64,000 bases of DNA from Lycocorax pyrrhopterus obiensis (Eukaryota > Chordata > Aves > Passeriformes > Paradisaeidae). The translations under genes and the position numbers were made by a program. Of the stretch, positions 24,221 to 38,471 are shown one piece after another. Where the stretch lies: NCBI GenBank assembly GCA_014706295.1, contig JACSVZ010000004.1:88729047-88793046 (forward strand), written 5' to 3'. The notes beneath the pieces are model-generated. The model did no database searches, was not told where the DNA came from, and saw nothing but the letters and a program-made list of their open reading frames with translations. Every line of letters starts with the position of its first letter. Position 1 is the stretch's first letter.

Positions 24221-27200
24221 TGCAGCTCTTCACATAGCAAAAGCAAGTGAAATTGCAGCTAACTTCAGTATCTATTCTGTCCATCATGCAAGTAAACAGG
24301 CAAATAATCTAGAAAAAGATTTAACAATTGCAGTAAACTGGCCTCTTCCCTGCACTTTCTTCGATTACTAGTCATGTATACAGGGGTTTGCCTCAGAAGC
24401 ATAGAAATAGCAAAGTAATTGCTAGAGTATCATTAAGAAGATCAGATTAAAGAGTAAGTAATAAAATTCCCTTGCCAAAGGAGCATTTGAAAATGGAAGG
24501 GAGGGAGGAAGGGAGGAAGGAAGGAAGGGAGGAAGGGAGGAAGGAAGGAAGGATCATTGTGTATGTTGGAAATTCAGCTGGTGTTACAGTTGATCCGATG
24601 TGATGTAGCTGGTGAAAACATGCCAGCTTGTATCAACTGAAAATCCACAGAGTGTGACACAAAGACAGTTGGCTAAAAGAGGGCATAAGATAAATGAGAT
24701 AAATCAAAGATATTTAATAAGAAAGCTGTTTGCTGGAGATTTTTTTTTTTAATGAATAGCACAAAAAGGAGGAAAGTGTGTGTGGGGGGTGTCTTATGTT
24801 CTTCAAGTACTGTAATTGTATGTGGTAATACTTTTATGTGTGACCTTTAATGTTCTGTTTGCTGGCTCTAGTTGTTTTAATGGCCTGCAGAATAAACACT
24901 CTATAAATGTAAACATGGGAAAATACCTGTTTTGTCAAATGACAAGAATCACAAACAATATTTGCTTAATTTTTAAATGATTTTATTTATAATAAATGTG
25001 ATATTTCATGACCAGATTTTGTTTATAAACTATACAATGCTGTGTTTCTTAAATTTGTTTTCAAAATACACTAATACTTCAGATTTTTTCTGTGAAATTG
25101 TAAGAACATTGTTTGTATGGACTGGATGACTGCAGCTCATGACCATACCTTGACTTGCACAGTTTCAGGTATAGGTTGCAATGACAGAAAGAACATGTTA
25201 TGGTTGCAGCTGAAGCAAATAATCAATGTAATAGTCAATAATATAGCTGAAGCATCAAACAACATTTTGCTATCTGTCCTGCAAGCCGTTGTGGACAATT
25301 TAATTTTAGCGTTTCTACCACAGGAGCCATATGTTCAGTGTTTTTCGCATACTTATGACCGTGTTCCTCCCTGAATAAGGAAAGTTGTAAACAGAAGGGT
25401 GAACTGGGAGACAGGTGTGCTAAGGGCATGACAGAAGCGAGCACTTTTAGAATTTCAAGAGTAAATCATGCCGCTGTAGTTTAATAACTAGTACAGTGGT
25501 CATTGAATTAATAATTTATAGTTACTTGTATAAAACTTATGGAGTTGATAAGGCTTTTTATTCTTAGGGACAAGAATCTTCTTAAACTAATTAGAGCTAG
25601 TTTTATGGTATCTGCTAATTGACTATGCGCCTCAGTTAACATAAACATGTTGTTTTCAAATCACTGCTGTTTTCTCTGTCTTTTTATGTTTTGTAACAGA
25701 AATGTGCCTGTCAGGTGAGATGTGAGACAGCATGACATAATGCAGTCTGATGTAACATGAGTGAAAGCTAATATTTTAGATTCTTATCCTGCTCTTGTCG
25801 AGGGCCATGTGCAGTCTCCCAAAGGCATGTGCACTTCTGTTGAGCCATTCCAATAGTTTCGCATTTGGATTTTTTCTCCTGGAAGCAAGACAAATATGTA
25901 AATTATGTATTTACAAAGCAGATTCTTCAGTCACTGAGGTCTATGGATTCTTTGGCATTGACTTCAGTGGGTGTATGATAATACCCCTGGACACTTCCAT
26001 AGTCAGATACACTGTGCTGCTGTTCAGAAAGGCTGGGATCTCAGGACCAACACCTTCCACCACTCATCTCCTCCATACCTCAGCTGTTTTATTTAAAGTC
26101 AGGTCACTTGATTATCACAAACATCAAGGCAAATAATTTTAGGCCTAGAGAAAGGACACACAATGTTGTATTTGTACCTTGTCTAGAAAATTATTTACAT
26201 TAGAATACTTGTGGAACCGTAAGGGTATCTCCTGTGAGTGGTAAATTAAAAATATTCTAGAGAATCTCTGTGTCATTTTGTGGAAGCAGTGACTCTGAAC
26301 ATTAGAACAGCTCACAGGTCTGAGAGCAATTCTGCACCACAGACACAGCCCTGACATGGCAGATCAGCCTACATTTCACCCACCCTGGCACAACCAGCTT
26401 TAGCAGTGCCAACATGAATATCATCTACTTGCTGTGCTGCTTCTGGCTCTGCATTTCCCGTCAGTCACACGGGTTCCTGAGGATGAGTCAGTGATGCAGA
26501 TAGCTTTTTTCTTTTGTACATTATTTCACATAAAATGAACATAATAAGGTTTTGCTTGTAATAGTCTTGCGAAGAGTCGATCTCTTCTGCGTATTTCAAT
26601 TATGCCTTAATCAAGGATTAAACATTCCTTTGAGAAATCGAGTTCAGGACTAGTCCCTGAAATAGTGCTCCTGTGTTGTAATGTAGATGCAGTATGTGGG
26701 AACACAGGCTAGATGAAAAGGCCTGAAATAAGTTCAGTTTCTTTAATTTCATGTGATTTACCTCACATAAAGAATTGAACATTTCAGTGGTTTTTTCAAT
26801 TTGGTATTTAAAAACAACATCCACCATAATTTCATGAGAAACTATTGTGTGATATATAGTTGGAGTGTCGCACTATTAGATGAAATAATTTAATTATGTG
26901 ATATCATAAACATCCTCTTGCATCTTTATAATTTCAATTTGTACTATCATCTAAGTCTCTTAATTTACTTGAATTCTACTTTTATTTCTGTAGCATATCT
27001 GAATCATGTGCATGGGCTGAAGGTGTTTAATTAGTAAATAGACATACTATATATACACTATTTATAAAATATTATTCTAATCAGCTGTACCCTAAAGCTA
27101 ATTTTGATTACATTTTTCTCACAGTTCACAACATTACTTGCTATTATTTACAAATATAAATAATTGCTTGAGATTTACACAGTGGAAAACATAACACTGA

Positions 27201-30200
27201 AACATTCTATTTCATATGGGATAAATAAAACTAGATCTTACATGAGACACAAAAATATCTTATTCCTTTTTCATTTACTCCAGTGTGAGCTGGGGCACCA
27301 AATCAAACTAGCAGCATTTTGGCACCATTTTGAATTCATGTAGATAAGGCCAAAGGATTTGGAGCAATGCTGAATCAGACCTATAGTTACTCATTCAATT
27401 GTGAGTGTTATTGATGCTGCAAGATGGTAGTTAACTACTCCAGTCTGAATATAGCTCTGCATAAATCTTAGCTACTGACACCATGACTCAGGCACAGCAG
27501 CTGCATCACCCTTCATGCCATCCCATTGCCCCATTAAAATAAGAAATTATTTTAATACTGTGTAAACATACCAGTAAGATACAAAACATAAGGTACTAAA
27601 TTTCCTGTGGTTAAGATTATTAGAACACATCATTTCTGTTCCATTCATGAATGTCTCACACAGCTGTACTTTGATTTTATAATCTCGAGGAATGGTGTGT
27701 CTGTTGCATCATTCCAACTTTGGTGATGTTAATGAATGTCATAGATTGTATATGTTTTGTGTGTGTAAATTTGTGTTTTAAGCCTGCATGTGTTTCCCCT
27801 TTACCTATGTTTTGATTATATTTAACTTTGCTAATTCTGCAATACTGTGTGCTGTTACAATGTTAATTTTTCATTCTTTATTGCATATGCATTGCATAGT
27901 GCAAATATTCTGCTTTATATAAAATTAACATCTAAATCAAAAGTACCATTATGTGCATGGAAATAATGCACCTGTCCAAAAGACTGTTTCATGATTTCTT
28001 GCAATAGATCCATAAAATATAATTTTTAATATTATGGATAAAATTCTTCCTGCAAAATGTGCTTGTATTAACAAAGTGATGGTTTTAACACTGAACCCTA
28101 ATGTAATATCATCTGATCTTTCTAAATTAAATTCTAAAAATAAGTCTTTCATCTTAGAAAATGAAACTTCTCTAATGACTGTTGAAAAATTTATCGTCAC
28201 TCATTCTTTTTCCTCATTACAACTTAGCAATTTAATTTGGAAGATAGTATTTGTCCTTCTCAGTTGATATCAGTTGGCTCCACTCTGTTTTAAATGCAAA
28301 GAAAGGATGAATTCAAGTAACAGAGACGAAAAAGATTTGAAACCTTTTCTGGACTAGTTGTGTGATCACACAATGGAAAAAAAAATGCTGGAAAGCCTGC
28401 TGGATGACAGAAGTGATGCACAAAGTAATAACTGTCAGGGAAGAGAAAGTAGTTAATGTCGATGATGGTCATGGAGCAGTTACAATGAGACAAATGGATT
28501 TTCCCTGGCCTTCAGAACTAGGCTTTTTGACAATAAGTTCTTCAATAGTAGTTTAAAACCAAACTGCTTGAACTATGGTACACTTTTCAGCCTCATGGTG
28601 TAGGCGTCCTGTGACAAAGATTATAATAAGAAAATCTGCTGTAAGATCCTGACATGTGAGCAAGGCTGTCAGCGAAGTGGTCTGGGAGAGTGGCATCAAT
28701 AAAAGACATCAATAAAAAATGAAATCAAAGTGACAATGCTGAAGTGATCAGATTTGGTGCAGACAATTGTCCTGTATGTTGCAGGAGCCTGGCAGAAGAG
28801 AAGCAAAGAAATCCTCAGAGTAGTTTGCCTACAGTTGTGCTGCTTCTGTTCCAGTGAAACTCAGAAGAGGATTTGTGTTATTGTTTTAGTATTTCACAAA
28901 CAATGCAATCAGCAATTTCCTTTTATCTACCTGAGCTGTACAATGCTAATTCTACCAGCTGTTGCTAAGCAACTGTAACAGTAATAGTGATGTTTACCTA
29001 AAGACTCAATTTATGTTACTTTATCTTAAAAAAGTAGAAAAATAAAATCCAACCTGTCCTAGGTGATCTCCTTTTGCAGAATGAGTTTGTGTCTATGAAG
29101 AATAATCTTTTTTTCAAGGGTACTAAATCTGCCTTTAGCTCAGCATTTTAAAATATTTTAAAATATAGGATCTTACTCTCCATAAAAAAACTTTTTTAAC
29201 ACCACCTTCTACATATTTCAAATCTGGTATATGACTTGCATTGCTTTCCTCTCTTTTTGATGCATTTTCTTTCCTTCATTTTGATGAATCTTAAGAACAA
29301 TTGGAATACATTCAAAGGAAGAAAGGAGAGAATGCAAAGATCTTTGCTCTACTGGGATAAAAAATATATTTTTGAAGGAAAAGGGATAAAACAAATTCAT
29401 ATAATCTAGTTGCTCTTAATTAAGAACTTATTGCTTTGTCAGAAGGAAGCACTGTCAAGCTGTAGCCTTGAAAGAGTGATTATGGTTTTGTTTTGTTTTG
29501 CCTCTACTAACCAGTGGCATGGAGTATTAGTATTATACACTGGATTTTTTTTTTTAAGTATTGAAAGCCTTTTCTTTAAAAAAAAGAGTATTTCCTGCAG
29601 AGAGAATTTTGTCCCACGTTTTATTTCCCCATTAACCTTTTTGAATACTGATTTATTGGTCTTTTTGGTCAATCCGATATTGAAAAGTGAATGTGAAATA
29701 TCTTTTTCTCAATTTGTAGTGGCAGCATAATCTAGTTTATGTATAATATGCATTTCAGCATTGAGAACTTCATTAAAATAAAAACTTTCAAATACCAACA
29801 ATTAAGTTGTTTTGCTCTGGTACACAGAAAAGATAGCATTATGGCAGAACTGTTTCAGAATTTCTTGCTGAATAGTAATATTAATCTTTAACCTTTAGGA
29901 CAATTTAATTTCATTGAGTTCTGGATAAAGACTTAAATATACGTAGGGAATGGTCTAAAAAGCTAGTGCCTGACTCTTAGAGTACTAATCTGAGACTTTA
30001 AAAAGACTAGCTTTTATGTTTCATCAGCACAATCAATGAATATATAGCCTGTGGCTAGAAGGTCTGAATTTAAAATGTTTTATAGATTGATGAAGTTCCA
30101 GTCACCTTGTAAATGTCTGCATCAGAGTTTAAGGTTATTACATGCATTCAAGCATCTCATGTGAGATGGACTCCATGAAGGTCCTAGACTGGTCACAGCC

Positions 30201-30339
30201 AAAAATTGCAGGGTTTGAATAGATCTGTATTTATAGGAAATCCATCTAAATTTTGTAATTTAGCTGCCATTTTTCCTCTATTTTTACCTTTAGTGCCAAG
30301 GTACAGAATATTTAGTTATTCAGAAGCAATTGATAGTAT
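24221..30339. other. CSMD1 intron 1, unique AT-rich DNA
   Basis: About 6 kb with no gene or transposon recognised. It contains the GGAA microsatellite at 24495-24552 and small A/T runs. Frames such as 25795-26136 plus (113 codons) and 29410-29730 plus (106 codons) show no motif, and the second is overlapped by an antisense frame. Confidence 0.55.
24495..24552. repeat. (GGAA/GGGA)n microsatellite
   Basis: A pure purine tract of GGAA and GGGA units. Confidence 0.92.
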
Positions 30340-30850
30340 TTGGAAGGGTTGAACCCAGCAGCCAACAGAGGTGAGGCTGCCCCGTCTCTTTCCCAGATGC
30401 AGGCAGTGACAAGGCTGAGCAGCTGTTCCCAGTAGGTGCAGGCACACAGACCATGAGAATACACCTCGTACACATGTGCACAGGTACATAGCTGACTGCA
30501 TGGATGAACAGAACACACTCACACAAGCTCAGGCAGCTGCAGTGACCTCACTTGGTTTCCCATCTCTGGTCTGGGGCAGTTGTGTTCCACCCTCCCACCC
30601 ACGGAGCTGACTACAATTTCCCTGGGCTGCCGTAGTCACCCAGCCCAGGGTCTTGTCCTTGAAGAAACCTTCCTGTGTTCCTCTCCTTGTCCCCTGCTCA
30701 CCACCACAACTGTCCAGACGTTCACCAGCATCCACACAGTCACACACCTGCACTGGCTCCCAGTGCTGCACTGCAGCCTGACAGGCTCTGGCCCAGGTCC
30801 CACTGCAGCCTGACAGGCTGGCACAGGCTGGCACTCACTGTCCCCCAGAC
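30340..30850. other. GC-rich patch of unknown origin
   Basis: About 500 bp clearly richer in G+C than the flanks, with few stop codons: all three minus frames are open over 30320-30518. It is poor in CpG, so it is not an unmethylated CpG island. It contains a direct duplication with unit CACTGCAGCCTGACAGGCT at 30769 and 30801. It could be an old LTR or other insertion, but no terminal features were found, and no protein is recognised. Confidence 0.5.
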
Positions 30851-32519
30851 ATTAATTATTTCAGATCAAATAATTTTGAAAAAAAAAAATTCACTAATTC
30901 TCTCGAAATTAACTATTTTTGCCTGGGTCTTGCAAAAACATAATGAATAAATTTACACTGTTCTCGTTTCACATTGCACTGGAACTGTCTTGAGTATGTT
31001 TAAATATCTGAAGTACTGAAGCCCTGCGGCGCCAGTTCTCCCTGAGGCTGGAAGGCAATGGTGGGTGCATCAAGGGGACTCTGCTGTGGGGCAGGTGCCC
31101 TCTTTGTGAGATCTCTGTGCTGGGGTGTGCTCTGGGTATGCCAGTAAAGATGGTGGCTTGCAGTTGTGAATAAATCTTCAGTGATGCCTAAATTAAAAGG
31201 ATCTCAGTACTTTCTGATTTGATTAATTCCCTGGAAAGTGCCTCGTAATAGTGTTGTGAGGTTTTTTTATGGCTTTTTAAAGGACACTTGAAGTAGCTAC
31301 ATGCTATTTAAAACAGTCCTCTGCCTCTCTGGCCATTTGACATTTCCATTCTTGATTGAAGTTGCTTTAGGAAATAGCAGTTTTAGTGAGTAGTAAGACA
31401 GTCAGAAGATGGCTTGAGGTTATCCTAATGAGGAAGAAGTGATGAAGGCCCAGTGCAGAGCACAGCCAACTGATGGCAGGGACTGCGGGGGCCTGCAGGT
31501 CTAAGGGCGGGTAGGAAGTGCTGGAAGATTACATTGAGCTCAGGAGAGGAGAAAGTACAAAGAGAGAATATAAAAACACAAGAGAAAGGAAAAAGGGATG
31601 GTTGAAACAAGGTGTGCAGACGACCTGTTCACGTCTTACAGCTCTCTACTGCTCCACTGTCTCAAATGATAGAGGCAACAATTTAAATCTGTAGTTATCT
31701 GTTGTAGTTCAACAGGAAATCTTTTTTGTTCTATGTATGCATAACACTTTTTTGCACTATCAGGAACATTTCTTTTTTATCCTTTTTCTTAAAAGTTGTA
31801 TTTACAAAACTGTTGCTGTCATGCGCTTTGCTGTTCAAAGTCATTTAAGTTGTTGCTAACACTGCAGTAAAAAAGTTCTGCAACTGTGCATGTTTGAGTT
31901 AAAGGAGTCAAAATTCCAGGCATCAGGTGCTCTGGGAACATGGGAGATGTGTGTCTGACTTTACCATGCAGGAGAGATGATTTAAAAACTTTGAAAGCTC
32001 TAACCATCAACCCCTATAATTAAGGCCTCACAGATAATAGGAGAGAGATGATGAGACTCATCCTGCTATATATACAAATCAAGTGGTCAATGTTGTTTTG
32101 TGCCAGAGGGAGATAATCCCAAGGTAAGGTGAGTGAAAGCAGGTGTATCAGTGAGATCCCAGTAAGATTTACAGGCTGCTGGGCCCTCTCTGAAGGTTTT
32201 TCTGGAAATAAAACGTTAGTGTACAAGAGCATTGTAGGCCAATATTGTAAAACTAAAAATTACTCCTCTTTTGAACACAGGTGGAGCAAGTGCCCTGCAA
32301 GGGAGTCTTGCTGAGCCAATAGATACTAACAACATAAAGATAAGATTAAGGAAGACAACGAAAAATATATATGCTTTGTAATTCCCATGCCTGAACTGTT
32401 TGTTCTCTCTGGAAAATTCCTCAGTGCCTCTGTTTAAAGTTGAAAATTTGGTAGAACAGGTTATGGAACAAACAGACAAAATAAACAGTAATGTCACAAG
32501 CACCATGTGTTATCCAGAG
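30851..32519. other. CSMD1 intron 1, unique DNA
   Basis: No gene recognised. 31020-31190 is again G+C-rich and ends with GTTGTGAATAAATCTTC, which looks like a polyadenylation signal and may belong with the patch upstream. Confidence 0.5.
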
Positions 32520-33985
32520 TTTAAAAGACAATCTAGGAAAAAAATTGCTGCACAGCAAATGTAATCTCCAGTTTCGATTCACCTTAGATGCCCACATTTA
32601 ACAGGGACTAAGGGATGTTAAGGTATAAAAGCTGGAACACCTGAAATTTGTGTTAGGAAACTCTATTAAGGAAAAAACTCAATTGACACATGATTAAATA
32701 TGACATATGGAAGAAAAAGTTTAAAATTATATACTTCTCAAACCTATTGGAGTTCTCTGAATGAGTCAGCCTGAATGTGGATAAAGGTCATCTGAATTCC
32801 AAAAGATATTGAACAAGGCTCCCCAGTAACAACTGTAAAGGCAGTAAATCAGATAGGGCATAAGAAAGTTGTACATTGCTGAAAGGTTGGATAAAATTTG
32901 TGCCTCAGGAGAAAATGGATATTTTGTACAACGGAAGGAGTCACCATGGCATCCCAAAGAGATCTGTGCTGGCATGTGTGTTCAGCAAACTCATAAGTGA
33001 TCTGCAAAAGAGGGTAAGCAATGAAGTGACTGTGATGATAGGAAGTGATGAGTTAATGAAAATGAGGACCAATTGTGAAGAATTACAAAAAACAGCCTTA
33101 TGTGACCAAGTAAGGGGGTGTTGGAGTAGTTGATAAAATTCAGAATAGACAAATGTGATTTGATGTGATGTACATAGTAATAAACTGTAGGAAATCGAAT
33201 AAATCACATTTGTCTATGTAAAATGGCAGGCTCTAGCCTCACTGTAATTCCAGAGAAAAGAAACCTTAGTTATAATCCATAGTAATATGAAATATCGAGC
33301 TACTACTTCCCTTAGAAAAGAAGATAGGAAATTAGTGGGAGAAGAGGAAAGGGATTAAAATTATCACTGTGTACATGATGTATACACATTTTGAATATTA
33401 CAAGAAGTTTTGGTATCCCTGTCTCATGGAGGGTATAACACAGCATCAAAATGGTCGTAAAAAGGTGATAAAATGGCTTAGGTGCAAAGAACTGTGTGAA
33501 ATGAAACTTTTGAATTTGGAAAAAAGAAGAAGCTGGAACATGGCAAAGGTCAATGAGATGTTAAGTGGCATAGAAAGCATAGGTAAAGATCATCTGTCTG
33601 CTCTCTTTTCATACAAAAAAAAAAAAAAAATTACTGGGCCATCAAATGAACCTAACAGATGATAAGTGCTGAACAAACACAAAAAGGATGATTTGTGTTT
33701 TAGGATTCCCTCTACAATATATTAAAGACCCTAGAAGTTGGTATAGACTCAGAGGATGACTCAGAGATGAGTTCATGGAAAAGAAATGTATCAAGGGCTT
33801 TTAAACAGAAAGACAAGGGTATTGGAATGTCTTCCTTTTAAGAAATCCCTGAGATGCTGCCCATGAACAGGAGGGAAGTTTTTTGTCGACACCCTCCCTC
33901 CTTTGACTTGCTGTTGGAGAAAAGATACTGAGCAGAATGAGCCATTGATCTGGCTGAGTGCAGCTCTTCTTACTTATTAAACTTA
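32520..33985 (+). mobile_element. Ancient CR1-type LINE, about 1.3-1.5 kb, plus strand
   Basis: A long, heavily mutated CR1 of the deep amniote type. Landmarks in order are: GAATGTGGATAAAGGTCATC (reverse-transcriptase region), CAAAAGATATTGAACAAGGC, CATCCCAAAGAGATCTGTGC, ATAAGTGATCTGCAAAAGAG, TTGGAAAAAAGAAGAAGC, and the diagnostic 3' end GACTTGCTGTTGGAGA ... GATACTGAGCAGAATGAGCC ... GCAGCTCTTCTTAC. The coding frame is destroyed. A run of 16 A (33615-33630) lies inside it. The part before 32700 is the least certain. Confidence 0.85.
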
Positions 33986-36195
33986 CTAATACAACAAATT
34001 CATATTAGAAACTATTTCAAAGAATGAGGAAGATCCAATCTGAGAAGACACATCTTCTCAGCCTCTGTAACTGCAGAATGGAAGATGCTACTTACAGTCA
34101 TAAGAATAAATGTGACTTCATTTTCATTATCACGATTGATCAAAATATCTTTAGCATCACTGACTTTACTAGAGTTAGTTTTGTTGCCTTTTATAGTTTT
34201 CTTGTTCAAAATACATCTACCTTCAAAGATTCCTATTATTATGTAAATATGTATATGTGTACATATGTATACGTACAGTTTTCCACAGACTACCTTACAA
34301 ATCATGAGAAGTGCTCCTTCTTGCATGTTTCTTGTAGAAGTATTTGAAACTTGAAACAAACAAACAAAAAGAAGTCAATGAATATGGTAAACAGGGTGGG
34401 AAGTGTGTGTAGGGGGAAGATGGGAGGATGTGATAAATAAAGGCCCAGGAAAATAAAAATCAGATTTTTTTAGGAAGTATTTTCTAAGTTTGTATTTTGT
34501 GAAGTTTGTTCAAAATCTTACAGCAAAGCAGTATTAAAATTATACTGATTCTTAGTAATTCTACCACCCATTTGACACCAGTATTTAGGGGAAAATGAGA
34601 GTGTTTTGTTTTCTTCATTGGCTCTCACTTAGGGATCACAAATGAGAAATGTTGAGCCTGAGCAAGTGCAATAGGACCGGTACAGGATATGCAAAGTAAC
34701 TTTGAAAAATAGAATAAGGCTGTAGTCACTTTAAATATTTTTCAACTACAAGCCAAGAGCATCAGTTTTCTTAAAATACACCTTTTACATCATAAGGGTT
34801 AAATAGCTGTCCAGGAACGTCTTCTTATAGACAACATATGACAGAAAAATAATAACAGCAGCATAGTTTATACTCATATAAACAATTATGTGGTATCATA
34901 TGAATAATGGCATTCTAATACACCTTTAGTATTAAAAAAATTCAGTGTACTCATATTGTACTCAATCAGTGACTGTACATCTTGTGAAAAATGGCAGTAT
35001 TTAATTTGTTATTTGAGACAAAGGCCAAAGGTAAAGTGAAATGTAGGAGTAGACCTTTTTGGGGTGTAGTCAGTGGTATTCAGTCTACATTCAGCTCAGC
35101 TGAACTACTTAATCTCTGCTGATATTTTTTTTTAAATTTTCCTGTTGATATTTTTATTTTCTTTACTTTGTTGAATCTTTCTTCTATAATACACATAAGA
35201 AACAAAATGTTCTTAGTTAATCTCATCACTGTAATCTTACTGGTCTGTAGTGTCTCTGCACTCAGAAACTGCATAATTTCTTGTGGGATATTGTATGCTC
35301 AACTGCTGTCTAATTTGCTGCCATCACTCTAAGTCTCTTTGTTCCTGTTCTCCAAGTATATCCTCCAACTGAATCTCAAGTGATTTGATGCTGAATTTAC
35401 TCCTTTGAAGAGGTGTAACATTTGACAGTTCTAAAGGTTTTATACTTACATATATTGACAAAATAGGTACTATACAGATAGCAGCTGGCATTTTTTTTCT
35501 ACATTCTGCTCTGTTAGCATGCTTGTGTCTTAACTAGGCAGGGACAGAATTAGAAGGAAATGTGTTTTCTGGGTCTGTATAGCTCATAAGGTTTCTTTGA
35601 ATATTGCTTACTTCAGAAGCAAAATCATCCTTGAAATTGTCAGTGTGCAGCAATGGGTTTGCTGGGAGTTAACCGTGTGTTAAATTTCTTATAGGATTTT
35701 TGCTAGTTTTTTTACTGAACACTAAGCAAATAGGTATATATTTATATATGTGTATAAAATTAAGAAGAAACCTAAAGAGCATTTCATAGTAATCATTTTT
35801 CTTTATGATTCTCCTTTGCCTCATGTTTTTTTGGGTACAAAGTAAATGGGCAATATGTGTATGAATAGTTTCAGAACTGGAGGAATAGATATACAGGAGA
35901 GCAAAAGCAAAGTAGAGAAAGAAGGACTCTGGATTGTAAGAAATGCTTATAAACAGTGGTAAAACATTTTCTGCCTTATTTCTCATTAGAGTTTGTTTAT
36001 TTTCCAAAATAATAATGCACAATAACCTGTATCAACAGACAGGAGTACAAAACACCGTCTGGAATAAAAGTGGGAACAATCACTGGTGGTTACAAAAACT
36101 TCTGCAAACGGGTAGCAAGCATCTGTGTAAGGAAACTGCTAAGTTATGGCCATGTGGGGGCTGTGAGGGTTCACTTACTACCCCAGCAGTATGGA

Positions 36196-36295
36196 GTTTA
36201 AAAATAAAAGTTAATAAAGTTTATATTATAAACGTTATAACCATATAACTATAAAGTTAATAAAGCTTAAAAATAAAGGTTAATAAAGTTTTACT
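36196..36295. repeat. Imperfect AT-rich tandem repeat
   Basis: The motif TTAAAAATAAA(A/G)GTTAATAAAGTTT occurs twice about 65 bp apart (36198 and 36265). Extra TTAATAAAG copies lie between them. Confidence 0.75.
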
Positions 36296-37519
36296 TTAAG
36301 CCAACTCTAGGGTTCCCGAAGAGATTGGGTACATAATTTGTCTCCCTGGAAGTCAGAAATGTAGTTAAGATACTGCATTTACATATGCAGTTACATATGG
36401 TGTACTATATTCTTTATACACTAGAATTACAAATTTCTGCTCCTAAAATGGGGTTCTGTCTTTGACAGATTTTAGATGAATTGCTAAGATGCACTTGATA
36501 GCTCTCCTTTTTTAAAGCAAACCTTTCACACCCGAGTGGTAGGAAGGCTGCTGTGCAGCATAGCTTGCAAGGGGTACTTGACTTACAGAAACCGATGCTG
36601 GAGACATGAAGTAGCTGGTTAGAGTAACAGGGTGGTGGTCTGTCACTATAATTTTCCTTTTCTGTTTTTAGACCGTCAGTTCTGTAGTAATTAAATTATT
36701 TTAAATTGTTTGTGACATTTGTATGACATTTCCCCTGCGGTTGTAGGAAGAGGGATACAATGCAAAGTATCTGCAAGAATGCTGCTAAGTTTTGGTGAAC
36801 AGTACATAACTGAAACATTCACGCTAAGTTCATGGTGTAATGGGTTCCTTCTTTGCAAATGGTTGATAAAACAGATGTCTTATTAAAGTGAATCAAATGA
36901 TAGGTATACCAGAGAAGGTTTTTACTTTAAAAATTTCCTGAATCCCCACAGCCTTTTTATCTCTTCATTAGAGTTGTTATTATATTTGAAATTTAGTAAA
37001 AAATAATTACTTATAAGTTCTTTAATTTTAGAAAATCCCTTTTATTAAATCCATCTTATTAAGATTTAGAAACCTCCCACAAGAATTTGACAGCACTTCT
37101 CTGAAAGATTCAGTCTGAGAGACCCACTGCTGGGAAGTTAAAAACAAAATTGCAGTCAGAAATACTTTTCTGGTTTAGGTATAACAATAAAATGAGGGAT
37201 TATACTTGTTCTGAAGTGCTTAAAACATATAATAATCCAAGCATTACTGTGCCCAGAATGTCCTTATATTTTTCTCTGTTCAAATATTTCATTAACTTCT
37301 GAGCTTCTCTCCAGCTCTGAGTCAATACAACTGTTGTGTGCGGGATTAACAAATCAAGTAGGAAACTAGCAACAGTGTGCACTGTAAGTCAAGGTCTCTT
37401 GCTGAGGACTTCCCGTTAATGAGCTGTCATGCCCTCACAAAGTCTGTAGGATGTACAAACCAGATACAAAAGCCTGCTGAGTAAGCCCTTAGTGTTGTTT
37501 TTTAAGAATCAAAATCCCC

Positions 37520-37601
37520 CAAAACAAACAAACAAACAAACCAACAACCAAAACCAAACCAAACCAAATAAACCACCAAAAAGACCAACCAAACAAAAAC
37601 C
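37520..37601. repeat. (CAAA)n/(CCAAA)n tract
   Basis: About 80 bp of A/C-only sequence (apart from single T and G bases) made of CAAA and CCAAA units, about 560 bp before the exon. Confidence 0.85.
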
Positions 37602-38096
37602 CCACTTTTCTTATCACAAAATACATAGCACTACAAATATTACACCACAGAAATTTTGCTGTGTTTTCAAAGTACAGAAATCTTGATGTTAGTTGCAACA
37701 CAATGCATATTAAATGTGTTTACATTTTGCTCTTCGCGTTAAAGTAGGTTTCAGAACATCAGAAACTCTGATACTTTAGTATTTATATAGAAACTTTTAA
37801 AATAGCATTTGCCAAAAAGTTTTGAACACTCAGGCCATTAAAACTGTCAGTCTGTTGAATTTATGGCATTAAGGCTAATGCTGAAATTTCACATTTGAAT
37901 GAGTAAGTCATACATTGTTAATACTACAGAACCTCAAATAATGATTAAGTGCATAAAAAGATGTTAAATGTCTGAGAAAATCCAGCTATGAGGGTTTTTA
38001 ATATGAAGGGAAGATGGTATAAATGCAATTTTATGTGCTGTTTGTAATCTAGAAAAAAAATTATAAAATGAAGTTTACATATAAGTACTGATGTAA

Positions 38097-38380
<284 letters not shown>

Positions 38381-38436
38381 TACCTTTTTTCTTTCCCAAT
38401 TTCTTTCTGTCTCTTTGCCTTTCTTTCTCTCTCCTG

Positions 38437-38471
38437 AATATATGTTCTGATGATATGTTAGAACATATATT
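38437..38471 (+). repeat. Perfect 12-bp inverted repeat just inside intron 2
   Basis: AATATATGTTCT (38437-38448) and AGAACATATATT (38460-38471) are exact reverse complements around an 11-base loop. The stem begins 62 bases after the first base of the intron, within range of the splice donor. Confidence 0.85.

Noticed and set aside
30312..30526. Three minus frames open together, suggesting an overlapping-gene region
   Set aside because: GC-rich DNA lowers stop frequency in all frames; no product is recognisable.
34012..34359. Matched 115- and 107-codon frames on opposite strands
   Set aside because: Mirror frames on both strands over the same AT-rich DNA are typical of chance; neither has a motif.
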